This document shows positions 10,690 to 22,482 of a stretch of DNA of 64,000 bases, piece by piece. Below the pieces are notes generated by a model that did not search any database, was not told the origin of the DNA, and worked only from the letters and a program-made list of their open reading frames with translations. This DNA comes from Chalciporus piperatus. Taxonomy: Eukaryota > Basidiomycota > Agaricomycetes > Boletales > Boletaceae. Position 1 is the stretch's first letter; each line of letters begins with the position of its first letter. Location of the stretch: positions 24,552 to 88,551 of the forward strand of contig JBBPTG010000105.1 of assembly GCA_038093975.1 (NCBI GenBank), written 5' to 3'. Position numbers and translations under genes: made by a program.

Positions 10690-13600
10690 GTTATGATGGT
10701 AATGAACGAGAAGGACGTCGCACACTGTCGCATGTGTGGAGTCTCCGCCAAGCCCAGGACGAGAATATGCAGACGCAAAAAAGGAAACATTCCGTTACTA
10801 TCACTGCGCAGTCGCGACATAACTTGGTTGCAACAGCAGCTTCATAACGTCCAGTAACAGCTGGTGTCTACAGGGACATTCGACGAAGAGAAAGTGGACA
10901 TCGAGAGGGAACATGGGAGTAGTGTTCATCCTTCATCCTTGTTCCCATAATCTCAAGAGATCCGTGTCGCTCTAAAGCCTCGAGAAGAGTCATCATGCTT
11001 CTCGATGATCCCCCGACGTCGCAACGGGGACCCTTCGAATGTCAGTCCACATTCCTCGAAATGAAGACGACGACCAACACATTCAACATGAGAAACACGC
11101 TTCAGATAGGATTAATATCGGCCTTTGTGACAAATTTCGGCTTGAAGCAGTAGTTCGCATTGCAGCAATCACCCAGAATTCCAAACTAACCGCCCTCGAA
11201 CGCTATTACCCACCCATTCCCTAGCCAGCTTCCGCGTTCCGGTCTTCCGTGTATTTTTGGCAAAGCAATCGCCTTGAACGCATCGCGATCGGTTCCTTTC
11301 CATATTTCGAACAACAAAAAGGCCCCCCCATCACGTTCAACGGCAACCCCATCATCCATTATCCGCGATGCCGTCGTGATCTTCACAAGGATTTCATAGA
11401 TGGAGCGTGATATGAGATATCGTGGGTACATATGTATATACATCATACCAAGGGAGCTCCCGAGCTTCGTTCTGACCAACTTCCGATCGGATCTTCCGTG
11501 TGGCATTGGCAACGGACAAGGCCCTCCAAATCTAACTGTCAACTCACAAACCGTTTCAAACCGAATAATCTTGTCTTCGTTCGACAGATTCCATCGTGGC
11601 ATTTGATCAGGCTGCCTCACGTTCATCACCAGGGTCACTCGATCATTCATTCAGTGCGCAGGACGCGATGTCACTCTGGTGTAGATTTAAGGGCACACAC
11701 CCAAGCGAGCTGAGTCTAACACAATCTGGACATAAAAAGACCGCCCTTACAGTTCCCTGACCTGGAATTTCACTGGGAAGGCGTCAATAGCCCGTCTCAT
11801 TTTTCCATACCTTGCTTAATGAAGGCACCTCTCCATCTAACTTTGTGATGGGGGTGCTTGCGGGCTCACCGTGTGAATAGGGGAGAGAGAACATGCGCCT
11901 CATTACCTTAAATCTTTTCGTCGATTGCAGCGCTTTCTGAAACGGAGACTGAAACGAGGCTCAGCAAGGTCGAGCCACAGGGAGCCTGTTGCCCGGATCT
12001 ACAGGAAGGGAAAAGGTGCTCACAGAGCTCTCCGTCTCTCTCAGTGGTCGACGATATTCAACGGGAATGGATTGGGCCGGACGACCGGCGGGATGGCCAT
12101 TCATCAATGCATCTCGTCCAGTCCGAATGACGCTTCGAGGCGAGAATAGATCCAATGTCGTCCGTCAAAGGAAGATCGAGCAGCACCTGTACCAGTCCTG
12201 TGCCCTGCTGTGATTTCTCTCCGTTTTTTCTCGCTCCTCGGGCGATCCGTCCCGCACTGTCCCACACGAAGGCGCCACTCTAAGAAGCTCCCTCTTGGCT
12301 CCCTCCGCCCTCTTCACGAATCACCGGCTCTCAGGTGATGTCGATTTCTGAAACAAAGGCCAACTCGGACTCCCAGGCTTAACATTCTAAACACCGTGCG
12401 TGAGTAGATTCCTGATATCGAGCAGCACGGCCCACCACAACAGGAGGGAAGCTTTCTAAAATGAAACCCTGTTCCATTTTTGTGAGAGGCTGTCGAATTC
12501 CTTGGGTCGGCATTGGTCGACATCGTGTCATAGATACCAGTGGTCTTGGGGAAGAGCTCAGAGGAGGACGAGTTTAGGTGCTCAGCCTGGGTGCATTGGG
12601 GCGCGCGGTCTAGACACGACCTTCGTCACGCTGCAATACCGCGACTAAGAATAAGAAAGAACCCTGAAATTTTCAAACGGTGTCAAGAATAACTTTTGAG
12701 AGAGAGACCCCCCCGGCTAGGATCGCGAGAAGAAAAAGAAGCACGCACAGTGGGATGCTGAAGTTGACGGGGATGACGACAACTGCGAGCACTTCATCGT
12801 GGCATGACGCAATGTCGGAACCAAGTGCAGGAGACAATGCAATGACGGAAACGCACGAACCACTCTTAGGGCATGCCTTTGACAATGCGCCCTCGAACGT
12901 TGAAGCCATCTACATAGCTACTTACTAGTATTGAATCGGCCCCAAACCTCCGACGTGGGAGTGAGTCGGTGTCCGTGTGTGCCCGTGTATATTCGTGTGG
13001 TGCAGCTCCGAGTCGTCGCTGTGTCTCTGTCCGTCCGTCCATGCGCTCGCTCGGATGACCGCAGTGCTCCGACTATCGCCGAGAGGCGATCACGCTCACG
13101 CCTGAAGACTGGCCCGCCTGTGCGCCTCGAGGCTTGCCAGCATGCACGCACCCACTGTGCACAGCTGACCGCTATTCTTGAGTCGGTGAACCACTTACAT
13201 GGAGTTCTCTCAGGCTGCACAGCGCGCTCTCCACACGTTTGGCGGAGATGTATGTAGTATGTACCGTGATCATCCCCACAATCGAATTCAATCGATCGAT
13301 GGATTGAGGTCCATTGAACCATCATGTCATGCATCAAGATCAAGCTCAGCTTAGCGCTGCCACACATAGACACACATAGCATCATTATGACATGATTGAG
13401 ATCAATATCGTCATCTCCGCTGTTTACCTTTGGAGGGACTCGTTCACATGTTCGAGGTTGTGTACATGCTCTCGCACGCCACGCGGGTGCCGTAAGTGCG
13501 TACAGATTTCTAGAACCCTCACGGACACCGACCTTGGCCGCCCATCTCCGTCTTCACCTCCGAGGGCTTTTGGAACGCGGGTGAGATCGCGACGACTCGG

Positions 13601-14719
13601 CTCGGAGACGGAGTGGGCGAGTACATGTATATGAGGTCACGGTACGTTCCAAAGGACACACGATCGATTCTGCCATGTTCTAAACATGCATACTTATGGG
13701 CCAACACTATGATCCGAGCGATATTGACAAAGGGGCTGGGTGAGAAAATCTAAGAGTATGAGAGCCTGCTCTCCCACCTCTATCTTGGCCTCACCGCCTG
13801 ATCCTGTAACAAAACACGATCGTTTTTCTCTCTCATGACAATTCCAAGTTCGGACCGGTGATTCACCTTTTTTAAAACGTATGTGTGCTTCCTTGCTCGC
13901 ATTCAAGAATATTCGGAGATTCCGACGGTCGAAGAAAAACGCTCACGTTCATCATGTCAATAATACTCGGAAGTACTGGGAATGCGTGCATACCATCTGA
14001 CAAGAAACGAATGTATGTCTCACCTTCTTTTGCCCGACCTACTTAGTTCGGATGAAGGAGCGAGTTCGGAATTGAATAACGAATATCGATCAATTCCCTC
14101 GAGGGAGTTCAGAGCGAAAGAAGCCCATGGTTTCCATCTCAGCTGTCTCGGTCTATACGGTGTGTTAGATGGATCTAAAAAAAGAAAACGCCTCAAGTTT
14201 GAATAACATCGATCGAGGCTGGATAAGGAATAGCAACAAGCGCCCGTGGGTATGTGGAGCCCGAGTTCTCGAACACACGCCAGGAATGTGAGATCAGTGT
14301 GCGGGCCCGTGGGAGTTGGCATGAGACGAGAGTGATATTGGGTTTTCGTGGACGCGGGCCACGGTGGTAGCATGGAACGTTGCTTCGTTGTCGTTCCCGG
14401 GCCACACTGTCAATGGGAATTCAAGTCAACCCGATGTAGTGTGTAACTTACCTCCTATGTAGTCGACTATACGGTGGGTTTTCCCTGTCAAAGCCAACCC
14501 TTTGGGAGGATTCCAAGGTCCGTCACTTTTTTTTTTCCCTTCATCACACCTTTTCTCACTCCAGCGCGCTCTCACACGGCGGGGAACTTGAACAAACGAT
14601 TATGTACATCCATCCCATGTTCACTGAGAAGGCTTAGACTAAACTCTCGTGACGTCTGCATGTAGATAGCCAAGCCGAACAAGCCCCAAGCTTGTGGTGC
14701 GATCGGTCTATCGCGTGGG

Positions 14720-15220
14720 TTGTGGAGGACTCAGGATTCACGCGTCACGGCGATTCCACAGACAGGCACCATGATCAACGAAGACGAAGAATGCACCTGT
14801 GATATCGGACCTACGGACTGCGAGGGTACCAAGTATTGCCTGAACTCACCGACGAGTTCCGCATCCAATCGGGAACGGTCAGTTTCAGAATCAAACGGCC
14901 TTATTAAAGTTATTTCCTCCGTGGAAAAAGGTACGAGAGCCCAGAGAATCAAGGGGCTTCCCTCAGAGTACTTATCGATCCGTTCTTCCCCGCTCTTCTG
15001 CTCCGCCCATGTGCCGTTGATACGGTGGTTCGCCCCTCCTGACCTCCTGAAGGCAATCCCAGCGCCACGCTGTCGACGGTACATACACATCCATGATCCA
15101 TCCATGTCCGTATCCGCATCAGAAAGAAGCCAGGGCGCGGCTCAAATGAACGGCTCAGTGCCACCGATGCGAGTAGCAAGGATTTCGCCCTCGAATTTCA
15201 AGTTATCGGAATTTGGATGA
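14720..15220 (+). other. Unrecognised open frame, 166 codons
   Basis: This is the longest uninterrupted frame in the gene-poor region. It begins MWRTQDSRVTAIPQ and has a Cys cluster (CTCDIGPTDCEGTKYC, about residues 25-40) followed by Ser/Arg-rich sequence. The opposite strand is open over most of the same span, which weakens it. I do not recognise it and give it no function. Confidence 0.15.
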
Positions 15221-15761
15221 GAATGGGACTTGTACGGCACAGTAGCCTGAACTTCGAACGGTCCACTCCCAAGTCGGGCTGCATCTTGGGTTCGGGCGGT
15301 CCATTACCACTGGATGGGACTGCAATGGATAGTAGACAAACTAAAACAGTGCGTTTCGGAACTCGAAACCCGACACCACAAAGGCAGTGAACCGGTTTCG
15401 GTGCCGTGTCTGTGATAGCCCTCGAGTGAGCTCAGAGCGGGGATTTGTGTTCCAAACTGAAGCCCGGGGTCGAACGAGCACAAGGGCAGACTTGTCATGC
15501 GCCTTGACGAAATCCGTACTCGCCGTGGGAGTGACTATTATAGGCGATGGATCCGGTATGCGCGAAAAGTAGATCACATCCCACAGCAACTTATCAGAGT
15601 GCGGCATTCTCATGCCAGGCCCGAGTGACTGGATGAGGTCCCTGTGCTATGCAGGCGCTGTTGATTGAATGCACAGAAGAGACGGAGGCTGTGAAGTTAT
15701 GGACGGACAGACTGGTGTCATCTTCGACGAGTGTTGATCATGACCTGTGTTGACGACCCTT

Positions 15762-15785
15762 GAACGTTTGGACGTTCAAACGTTC
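15762..15785. repeat. AACGTT-rich palindrome
   Basis: gaacgttt and aaacgttc form a perfect 8 bp inverted repeat with an 8 nt spacer. The spacer itself carries another acgttc, and a further half-site follows (cgttcatgaacg). The cluster lies about 270 bp beyond the 3' end of the zinc-finger gene. Its role is unknown; it could be a binding site for a dimeric regulator. Confidence 0.45.
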
Positions 15786-16050
15786 ATGAACGAGGGTAAT
15801 GGAAGCAGTAGTGGATTATGAAATATGGTATAATTAAGGCTAACTAGTGATCAGATAATGTACAGGCGATAAATGCAACTTCAACTCCGTCGGCTGGTGG
15901 TACACAGTATAGGAATATGTACGGTAGACATGGGTTATCGTACATCAATGCGAATGGGTCATGATAGTCGTGAAAAAAGGGGGACGAATCAGAGCGAAGA
16001 TGATGCCTGAACGAAGTGAAAACGGAAAAGAAGAAGGCGGAGAAGAGCGG

Positions 16051-16795
16051 TTATTCAAAGTCGTATTCGACCGCTATGCGACATGCTTCAGAAACGTTTG
16101 GCATATGACCGTGTTTGCGAAGGCTTTGTAGACTTGAAAAGCGAGTGTCGCATGCAGGACAAGGGTGTCCATTGAGCCTGGATATACTGTGGCCATCCCG
16201 TGAGCGTGAGCGTTTCGAGGAATGTGATAGCTGAAACTGGGATCAGTCACTGCGGTGTAGAACTGGAGGGGGGTGGTACTAACAGTGTCATCATCAGTGG
16301 TGTGTTGATTCATCTTTCGTTTGAGAGGCAATGCCCGTGTATCTGAGATGGCGGTGTCAGATAAGGAAGTGATGGCGGGGTGAGCGAGGACATACCAGAC
16401 AGTGCACTCGTTGCTTTTACGAATCCGTCTCTCCAAGCATGCACGCGTTTCATGCGAGTGCTGTACGTGTCGTCTGTGCACAGTACGGGTTCACGGTCTT
16501 GAGAAGACTCGTTTGGAGTGACGATGGAAGAGCAATACGATGAGCACTCTTCTTCAGAGTCTGAAGTGGATGGATAGGAGGATGCGGATGAGGAACCGGA
16601 TGAGGAGGCAGAGTCGATGACGGAGCGTATGCGGCGAGGTGGTGGAGGTGGACCTTCTACGAGCTGAATGATCTGGATGGTGTGTGGTTGGCAGACATAG
16701 AGATGGCCAGGGTTAACCTTTGGGTGATCGTATTGGATCATGTGCAGAGGGGAGGCACCGATGGAGGAGGTGGATGCAGAGGAGGGATGGAGCAT
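16051..16795 (-). CDS. Small Ser-rich protein with C-terminal C2HC-type zinc finger
   Basis: Exon 1 starts at MLHPSSASTSS and encodes a Pro stretch (EGPPPPPRR), a long Ser tract and an acidic Ser/Cys segment (TSDSEEECSSYCSS). Splicing at tct g|gtatgt to ctcag|at, and then at gac act|gttagt to tttcag|cta, keeps the frame open. The last exon reads HPCPACDTRFSSLQSLRKHG followed by HMPNVSEAC and ends EYDFE (stop at 16051-16053). CxxC followed by FxxxxxLxxH and a final Cys is a C2H2-like (C2HC) finger. With the basic KRSRSR patch this suggests a nuclear DNA-binding protein of about 235 residues. If the second intron is not removed, the protein ends in a different frame and loses the finger. I do not know a named orthologue. 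Confidence 0.6.
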
Positions 16796-17290
16796 TATAG
16801 GCTAGCTAGGGTGGGAGGGCAGTAGCCAACAGGATAACTGTTCGTGGATGTGTGGCATCTCGAAAAAAAAGACTCGCCCATGAAATACTCGCCCTCAAGA
16901 AATATTGTCAGGTTTTGCCCTGAGAAGCGCAGAACCTGGAGATCGGGCGATAAACAGCGAGATGTCCTCACGATCCCAAATTTCCTTTTTCGGTTACATC
17001 ACATCTCAGATCTACCCTCTCCCTTTTCGACACCCGCACTTCGGAGTTCACTCTTTTTCATTCTCAGACTCCAGTCACGTGTTAATCGAGACATCCATAT
17101 TTCCTTTTTCGTCGACCCGTTCCCATGCGTTTCCTCTCCCTTGTTCCTTTTTTCCCATCTTACACTTCCCATCCCGTATTCCGATACACCTTCCGAGATG
17201 TCACCCGCCAGAATGAAAACGTGTGCTATTCGAATGCCATGAGATATACCAACTACAGCCAACGACAACCAACGACATGCATGATCCCCA
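16796..17290. promoter_or_regulatory. Intergenic: promoter of the zinc-finger gene and 3' end of MKT1
   Basis: This 0.5 kb holds the upstream region of the zinc-finger gene (-) and the 3' untranslated region of MKT1 (-). It is strongly pyrimidine-rich on the + strand between about 16980 and 17170, with runs such as ccctctcccttttc. I see no motif that I can name. Confidence 0.4.
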
Positions 17291-20025
17291 TCATGGTCGC
17301 ATCGGTGCAAGCCATGCTTCTGCCGCCTCAAACTGGTCAATCAACTCGCGGAGCACCGCACCCTCAGAGTGAAGCTGCCTCATGGCAGTCAATGCCTGCA
17401 AACATACAACGCGTGTCAGCCTCAAGTCAATGCACCCATTCCATACCATCATTAACACTTACCATGTCCCAGAATCGGAATCCTCGTTCCACTTCTTGTT
17501 TAGGTTGCTTCACCCCTGGGAACGTCTCTTCGCAAATATCGAGCGCCATCTCCTTGAACTCTTTCACCCCTTCTGCATTCGGATCTCTTACCCGCGTTAG
17601 GTTGTTCAGGTGCGTCAGGGTGTCCAGGTACACCTTCGCAAGCACCCCAAACCCTGTGTTCACATCCGACTGGAATGGAAGCGACATCGTGATGTCAAGC
17701 ATATCGTCCCGCGCCCTTCGTGCATCGTTCCGAAGCAACATGTTCAACGTCGTCACCTCAAGCAGGGTGCGTAGTGCGCGTGTCAGTGATCGCACGAACG
17801 AATTGAACACCAGCAATTCACGTGATAACGGAGCAGACCATGGCTGAGCCTGAAGATTCCAATCCCGTCAGGGACACATCGATGCATGATCATCCACATT
17901 TAGACAACTCACCTTGAAGTTCAAAGGCACGATGCTCAGCACCCTCATGACGAGCAGCATGCAAGATTTCTCATCATCTGAAATTGGGACCCTCAGACCC
18001 ATCAGCCGAGCCATCACTGTGAGAGAATCCCCGTACCGGTACCGAAACTTGGCCCTCCACTGAATGCTCGGCCTGACCATAGGTGACCGTGCATAACCCC
18101 CGCTCTCACTAGCTCCAGGAATAAATATAGCGGCTCCTGGAACTTGTCGTTCAGTCGAGCTTGTTTGGTTGCTGTGTACATCGCTCTTGCCAACGGCGAA
18201 TGCATGTGGGAGTTCAGCAAGAACCTGGCAGTGCCAAAGTATCGGTTGATGTTCAGTTGGACCTAGAGCGCTTTCACTCACCCTCGCAATTCAAGGAAAC
18301 GCCAAATGACGTTGGCAACCACCTCATCTTTCTTGTCCAGCTGACCGTTAGGAGGGTTTGACTTGCCCTTGGTTCGAAGCGCAAGCTTTTCCGATGCAGT
18401 CGCACCCAAGCATAGTGCGAAATCGATCGTCGATGACTAGATGACATCATTTTGGCGTCAGCATTACCAGCAAACCTGGCGGAGTTTACACCCACGTTCT
18501 GCCGTCTCAATTCCTCCTCCACGATCGCGTAGGTAACGTTCCACCCTGCAACACGCTCCGCTAGTTGCACCGTCTGTGGCGAGCTGTGTTGCACAGGCTT
18601 TTGGGAATGGGGCGCAGGGCTATCAAACCAAAAGTTACCCATCACCTTGCGGTTGTTCCAGAACTGGTGCGACACGCTGCTAATCAACGCAAGTGCCGTA
18701 GCTCGGGGTCCAGTTTGACCATCGGTTATGACCTCTTTGACGAACCGCTTGTATTCGGTCGTATCCCCGTTATCGAGTGGGGGTGGTTCGACGATTTGAC
18801 CGCTTGTCAGCCAAACCAGCGCTTGAGGTCCCAACAGACCACGAGACAAATAGAAATAGACTTCATCGGGTAGGCGGTGAGTGAATATCTCGTGCAAGTC
18901 CGACGGTATATCCGCTGCAGTTGGGTGGTGGGGGTGGTGGTTCGGGTGGCCGTGGGCAGGAGGGGGGGTGATAGCAAGGGGGAGCGGCACTACGGTGCCT
19001 TCCGATGACAAAATCAAGGAATATTTGATCATAGAGCGCGTCCGAACATATTGGTCGACATATTGCGTGGATTTTACACCAGGGTGTTCGGCGAAAGCGG
19101 ATACGGCGGCGTGACCGGATTTATAATATTTGACCATGTCGACGGTGGCTTTGAGCGCTTGATCGTGCATGTTGGGCGGGAATGTCGGCGAGTGTTCGAA
19201 ACCGACCAAGATTCCAATGTCAAGAAATTGATCTTCGTTGACTTGGAGATCATTCAAGATTGTACGTTTGGAGGTAAAAGTGAAGGATGGCGAGGTTGAG
19301 ATGAGATCAATGGAGGTAATAAGTTTGTCCACCCCTGGGTAAAGCAACGTATCCGTTGGACCATAGATTGCATGGATATATGATTTCGGGTGCCGGAGGA
19401 GATATATCAACTTTTGACGGGGTGTTAGCGCGATTGATGCAAATGGAATCGCGCACACGCGACGCACCTGAGCCCAAGCAACATACGGGGCGACAAGGAA
19501 CTCAACGTTACGATGCCTAAAGATACGCAAAACCATGCGCCAGAGATCCCATTGAGCGAGTCCACCGCGACCTTCGAAGAGTTTTATAGCGGCATCTTCT
19601 TGGCCCGCTTCATACTTTGCCCAAGCCTCTCTTCTGTCTCTGCAAGCTTCGTTATATTCGGGGTGATGTTGGTATGGTTTCCACCGCTTTGCGGGGAGTA
19701 GGCCAGGGAAAACGAAGACAGGCTTGATGTGAAGTTTTTCGAGGGTACGGAGATCGGCTTCGATACGCTGGGTGAGCGCCAGGTGAAGACCACCCGTAGC
19801 GGCGAGAAGGGGTTCTCGTGATGGAGGGTTATCGGTGAGCTGCTGCAAATAATAGGACGCATCAATTCCTAGACGTGACTCTGATAAAGCGTTTAGAGGA
19901 AGCGTTTGCAGGTGCTTCCGCTCTGAGAGGTAGTCTGTTGTAAAACGTGTTGGCAGTCAGCATCGAGGTCGACTAAGATGCTTAGGTCGAGGGTTTGGCT
20001 CACTTTCGATATTCTTGATGGGCAT
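17291..20025 (-). CDS. MKT1: Mkt1-like post-transcriptional regulator
   Basis: A short first exon reads MPIKNIE. The next begins YLSERKHLQTLPLNALSE and then LGIDASYYLQQL, the start of the XPG-N (PIN-like nuclease) fold of Mkt1. The conserved block IKPVFVFPGLLPAKR follows. The central part has GVDKLITSIDLI and FLDIGILVGFEHSPTFPP, the XPG-I region. The C-terminal Mkt1 domains run from LLNSHMHSPLARAMYTATKQ through NTGFGVLAKVYLDTLTHL to AWLAPMRP (stop at 17291-17293). Yeast Mkt1 lacks nuclease activity, pairs with Pbp1 and controls mRNA translation and stability, including HO and mitochondrial protein mRNAs. The length and domain order are as expected, and introns are short. Cytoplasmic RNA regulation is inferred from the family. 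Confidence 0.87.
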
Positions 20026-21764
20026 TGTCTTGTCTGTTCAGCTCACCGTTGTTGAGAACGCCAGCCAGTTGAGCTTGAACAATGTTGCACACAGCGACGA
20101 GGCAATCCAACTTTTCGATTATGTAATCTGGGTATTTCTTCCCAGCAGGACTCGCCCTGTACGTCACAGCGTGGTCGTCGCTCAATGCAACTCACTCCGC
20201 CCGCTGATACTTTTGGACACTTATTTGCACTTTCCTCCCTGATACTCGAGTCAAGATGGGGCCCATAATGTGGTCCAGGTACCCTGGTCTTAACTTGGAA
20301 TCATACATAAACGTGCAGGGCGTCATCGCTGGCTTTGCGCTCAACCAAGATCTCCTGTGAGTATCTTCCCCGTTGAGTTTAATGTCGCTCCTCAAAACAT
20401 TTCGGGTGTAGACTTTTCAGGAAGTCACGGAACACTGTTCGCTCTCCTACCGAGATATCAGCAGTCATTCGGCCTTACATCTCCCCGACTTCGGTTCGAG
20501 CAACCATCGATTCTCTCACACTTTCATTCTAGTTGCCTATCCCAACAATACGCCGTCGGAGCAATAGAACGTCGGAGCTTTCGAGTAGTCGAGCGGTGTG
20601 GTTTAATCAAACTGAAACCGAACATTACCCGGGGACCTTCATCCTTCGTGGGCGCGGATGGCCAGAATCAGAACTAGAGATGCTGAGCTCGGATGGTCTT
20701 TTTCTCGTCGCCTGCTCACCGCTTCTGAGCGTTCCTAACCCTCACGTTTATCCTAGCAACGAAACACCGTTGCTTTCCCAAGGTGAATTTTCAAGTGACC
20801 GAACCGACGTATCGGATCCACCCTATCCACCTTTCGCTTCTTGGGGTAGGGGCTTGATCGTTCGCAACATTGTATGTAAGACTTGCTATGTTTCTGACTC
20901 CTGTTGCATAGCAGCTTACGAGAGCATCTCCCACTCCCTTCATTACTCGGTGACTGTCCATAGCCACGCCGACGACAGCATGGGAATACATAACACCATA
21001 TGTTTGCGTCTTGACCTTCAAGTTGGTCTTGATGGTTCCAGCCCCCCACTTTTTCATCTAACCATATCAAATAAACTTTGGATAGCCTTCCACATCGGCC
21101 TAGATGCGGGTGGTGTGGGATGGGACACAATGTTCTCCTTCGCTGTCTCGTTATCCCTTGTTTCGGGTCGATCAGTTTTCCATGACACTTCAAAATCATG
21201 CGCGTTTCCCCCGAATATCTAGACCGTTCGGACGAGGTCACAGAGTGCAGTTCCTGGCTCGACCATATGCATGACGATCTTCGCTCCTTTGTTTATGGTA
21301 GTGTGGGACATCGTGGCTGGTGTATGAGAAAAACTGACCATTCACTTGGACGTGTGTCTTTCGGTCACAGGACGGGCGGGACGGGAACGAGAACAGGGTT
21401 ACTCTGGAAACAATTCTCAAGAACGAAATCCCCATGATGATCTTGATCATTTCCAACACCCGCCTCGTTGGCATACCCACGATGTGCACATATGTGTATC
21501 TGCATGGAGGAGCTCATGAGAATGCGTTTCGACTAGATTGGGTCTAGCGGGTAACACGGATGAAAGGGTCCTTTGGCCCATGATACACCGCCTGATCATA
21601 TGCCGATTCTAGCAAAAACGCCACAGGCAACAATCATTTATTCAGCTGGAGGTCAAGTGGCCTCGATTCATGTGCGATGTACCAGGTCTTCGTGCAACTT
21701 TATCTGTCATCGGAAATCATGACATCCCTATCCCTGAGCATTCCATTCCGCCCAACTCTATGTA
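20026..21764. other. Unresolved region, possible coding sequence
   Basis: Between MKT1 and the pogo-like element there are long open frames on both strands. On + the longest is 20533-21222 (229 codons). On - the main ones are 20753-21241 (162 codons) and 20791-21057, the latter carrying TYGVMYSHAVVGVAMDSHR. I cannot decide which strand is coded and recognise no family in either. The segment nearest 20025 must contain the MKT1 promoter. Confidence 0.25.
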
Positions 21765-22482
21765 CAGTCGACTCCCTCATAACCCATACCTGTCGGGATA
21801 GCCTCAAAGGTATGGGTTACTAGGGAGTATGGGTTGTGCAAACGACCCCTATCCACCGCTTCGAACTCGTAAATTTTTCTCCCTTTCATATTAAGCTTCA
21901 TAGTATTGATATAGTAGGTTTATGAAGCTAAGTAAAATAATCAGTAAATTTGGTATCCTGCATCTCGACCGCCCAAGTCTGCTATCCAAATGACCCCAAC
22001 ACAAGGTAATAACCTCTAGTTTGTGGGCGAACAAGTCGTCAAATGCCCCGACATATTTCCACAAAATTATTGCTGCCCACTTCGCGACGTGTGGGATCCG
22101 GTGTGGACACATCAATATCATCATCATCACCTCTATTCATCTCCCTCAACTTCTTTGCATCCATCACGGACTCGAAAATATCCTCGTCCGTCGCCCCAAC
22201 CATGTTGTGTGTCTCGTCCGCTGGGTTCAGAAGTTCCGTGATGTTCATCGAAGCCAACGGGAAGAAAACATTTTCGTACAAAATAACAATAATTTCCTAT
22301 TTTGGACAGCCTCGGCATTATCCACCCCTTACCATAACCCATACCTGCCCACAAAACCTATGGGGTATGGGGTATTGGATATGATCCCAAAATCCCTGCA
22401 AACCAACTCGGGAAATCCAAAAATGTATGGGTTACAAGGGAGTATGGGTTATACCTGGCATGGGTTATGAGGGAGTCGACTG
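21765..22482. mobile_element. Pogo-like (Tc1/mariner superfamily) non-autonomous DNA transposon
   Basis: The element begins CAGTCGACTCCCTCATAACC and ends with its exact inverse complement. The terminal repeats match perfectly over 23 bp. Both ends are flanked by TA (21763-21764 and 22483-22484), the target-site duplication of this superfamily. The motif tatgggtta.. agggagtatgggtt recurs just inside both ends (near 21810 and 22423), and shorter copies sit near 22330-22370. The interior keeps a piece of coding sequence on the - strand (see separate entry), so this looks like an internally deleted derivative of a full-length element and not an unrelated MITE. At 718 bp it cannot encode a transposase and would depend on one supplied elsewhere. 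Confidence 0.85.
22039..22281 (-). pseudogene. Remnant of pogo/Tigger-type transposase C-terminus
   Basis: The 80-codon frame inside the element reads, in part, ITELLNPADETHNMV followed by ATDEDIFESVMDAKK. This resembles the acidic tail found after the DDE domain in pogo/Tigger transposases (a LN..E ... TDEEI.E.V pattern). No DDE catalytic motif or helix-turn-helix is present in the element. The assignment rests on this short resemblance plus the terminal repeats, and the frame is not expected to be functional. Confidence 0.5.

Larger units (their letters stand above)
10690..16050. other. 5.4 kb gene-poor region
   Basis: I cannot recognise any gene here. The longest frames are 11186-11650 (-, 154 codons), 12918-13385 (-, 155 codons) and 14720-15220 (+, 166 codons). 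All are overlapped by open frames on the opposite strand, lack family motifs and give no convincing exon chain. The sequence is of ordinary complexity, with no long inverted or direct repeat that I can see apart from an AACGTT palindrome cluster at 15762-15785. It may be transposon debris beyond recognition, a long noncoding transcript region, or spacer. Confidence 0.45.

Noticed and set aside
12918..13640. Overlapping open frames on both strands in the gene-poor block
   Set aside because: Composition is low in coding signals, with many Arg and Ser codons from biased dinucleotides. No homology or splice pattern was recognised.
19513..19701. Short + strand frames inside MKT1
   Set aside because: Antisense to conserved XPG-N exons of MKT1, with no independent support.
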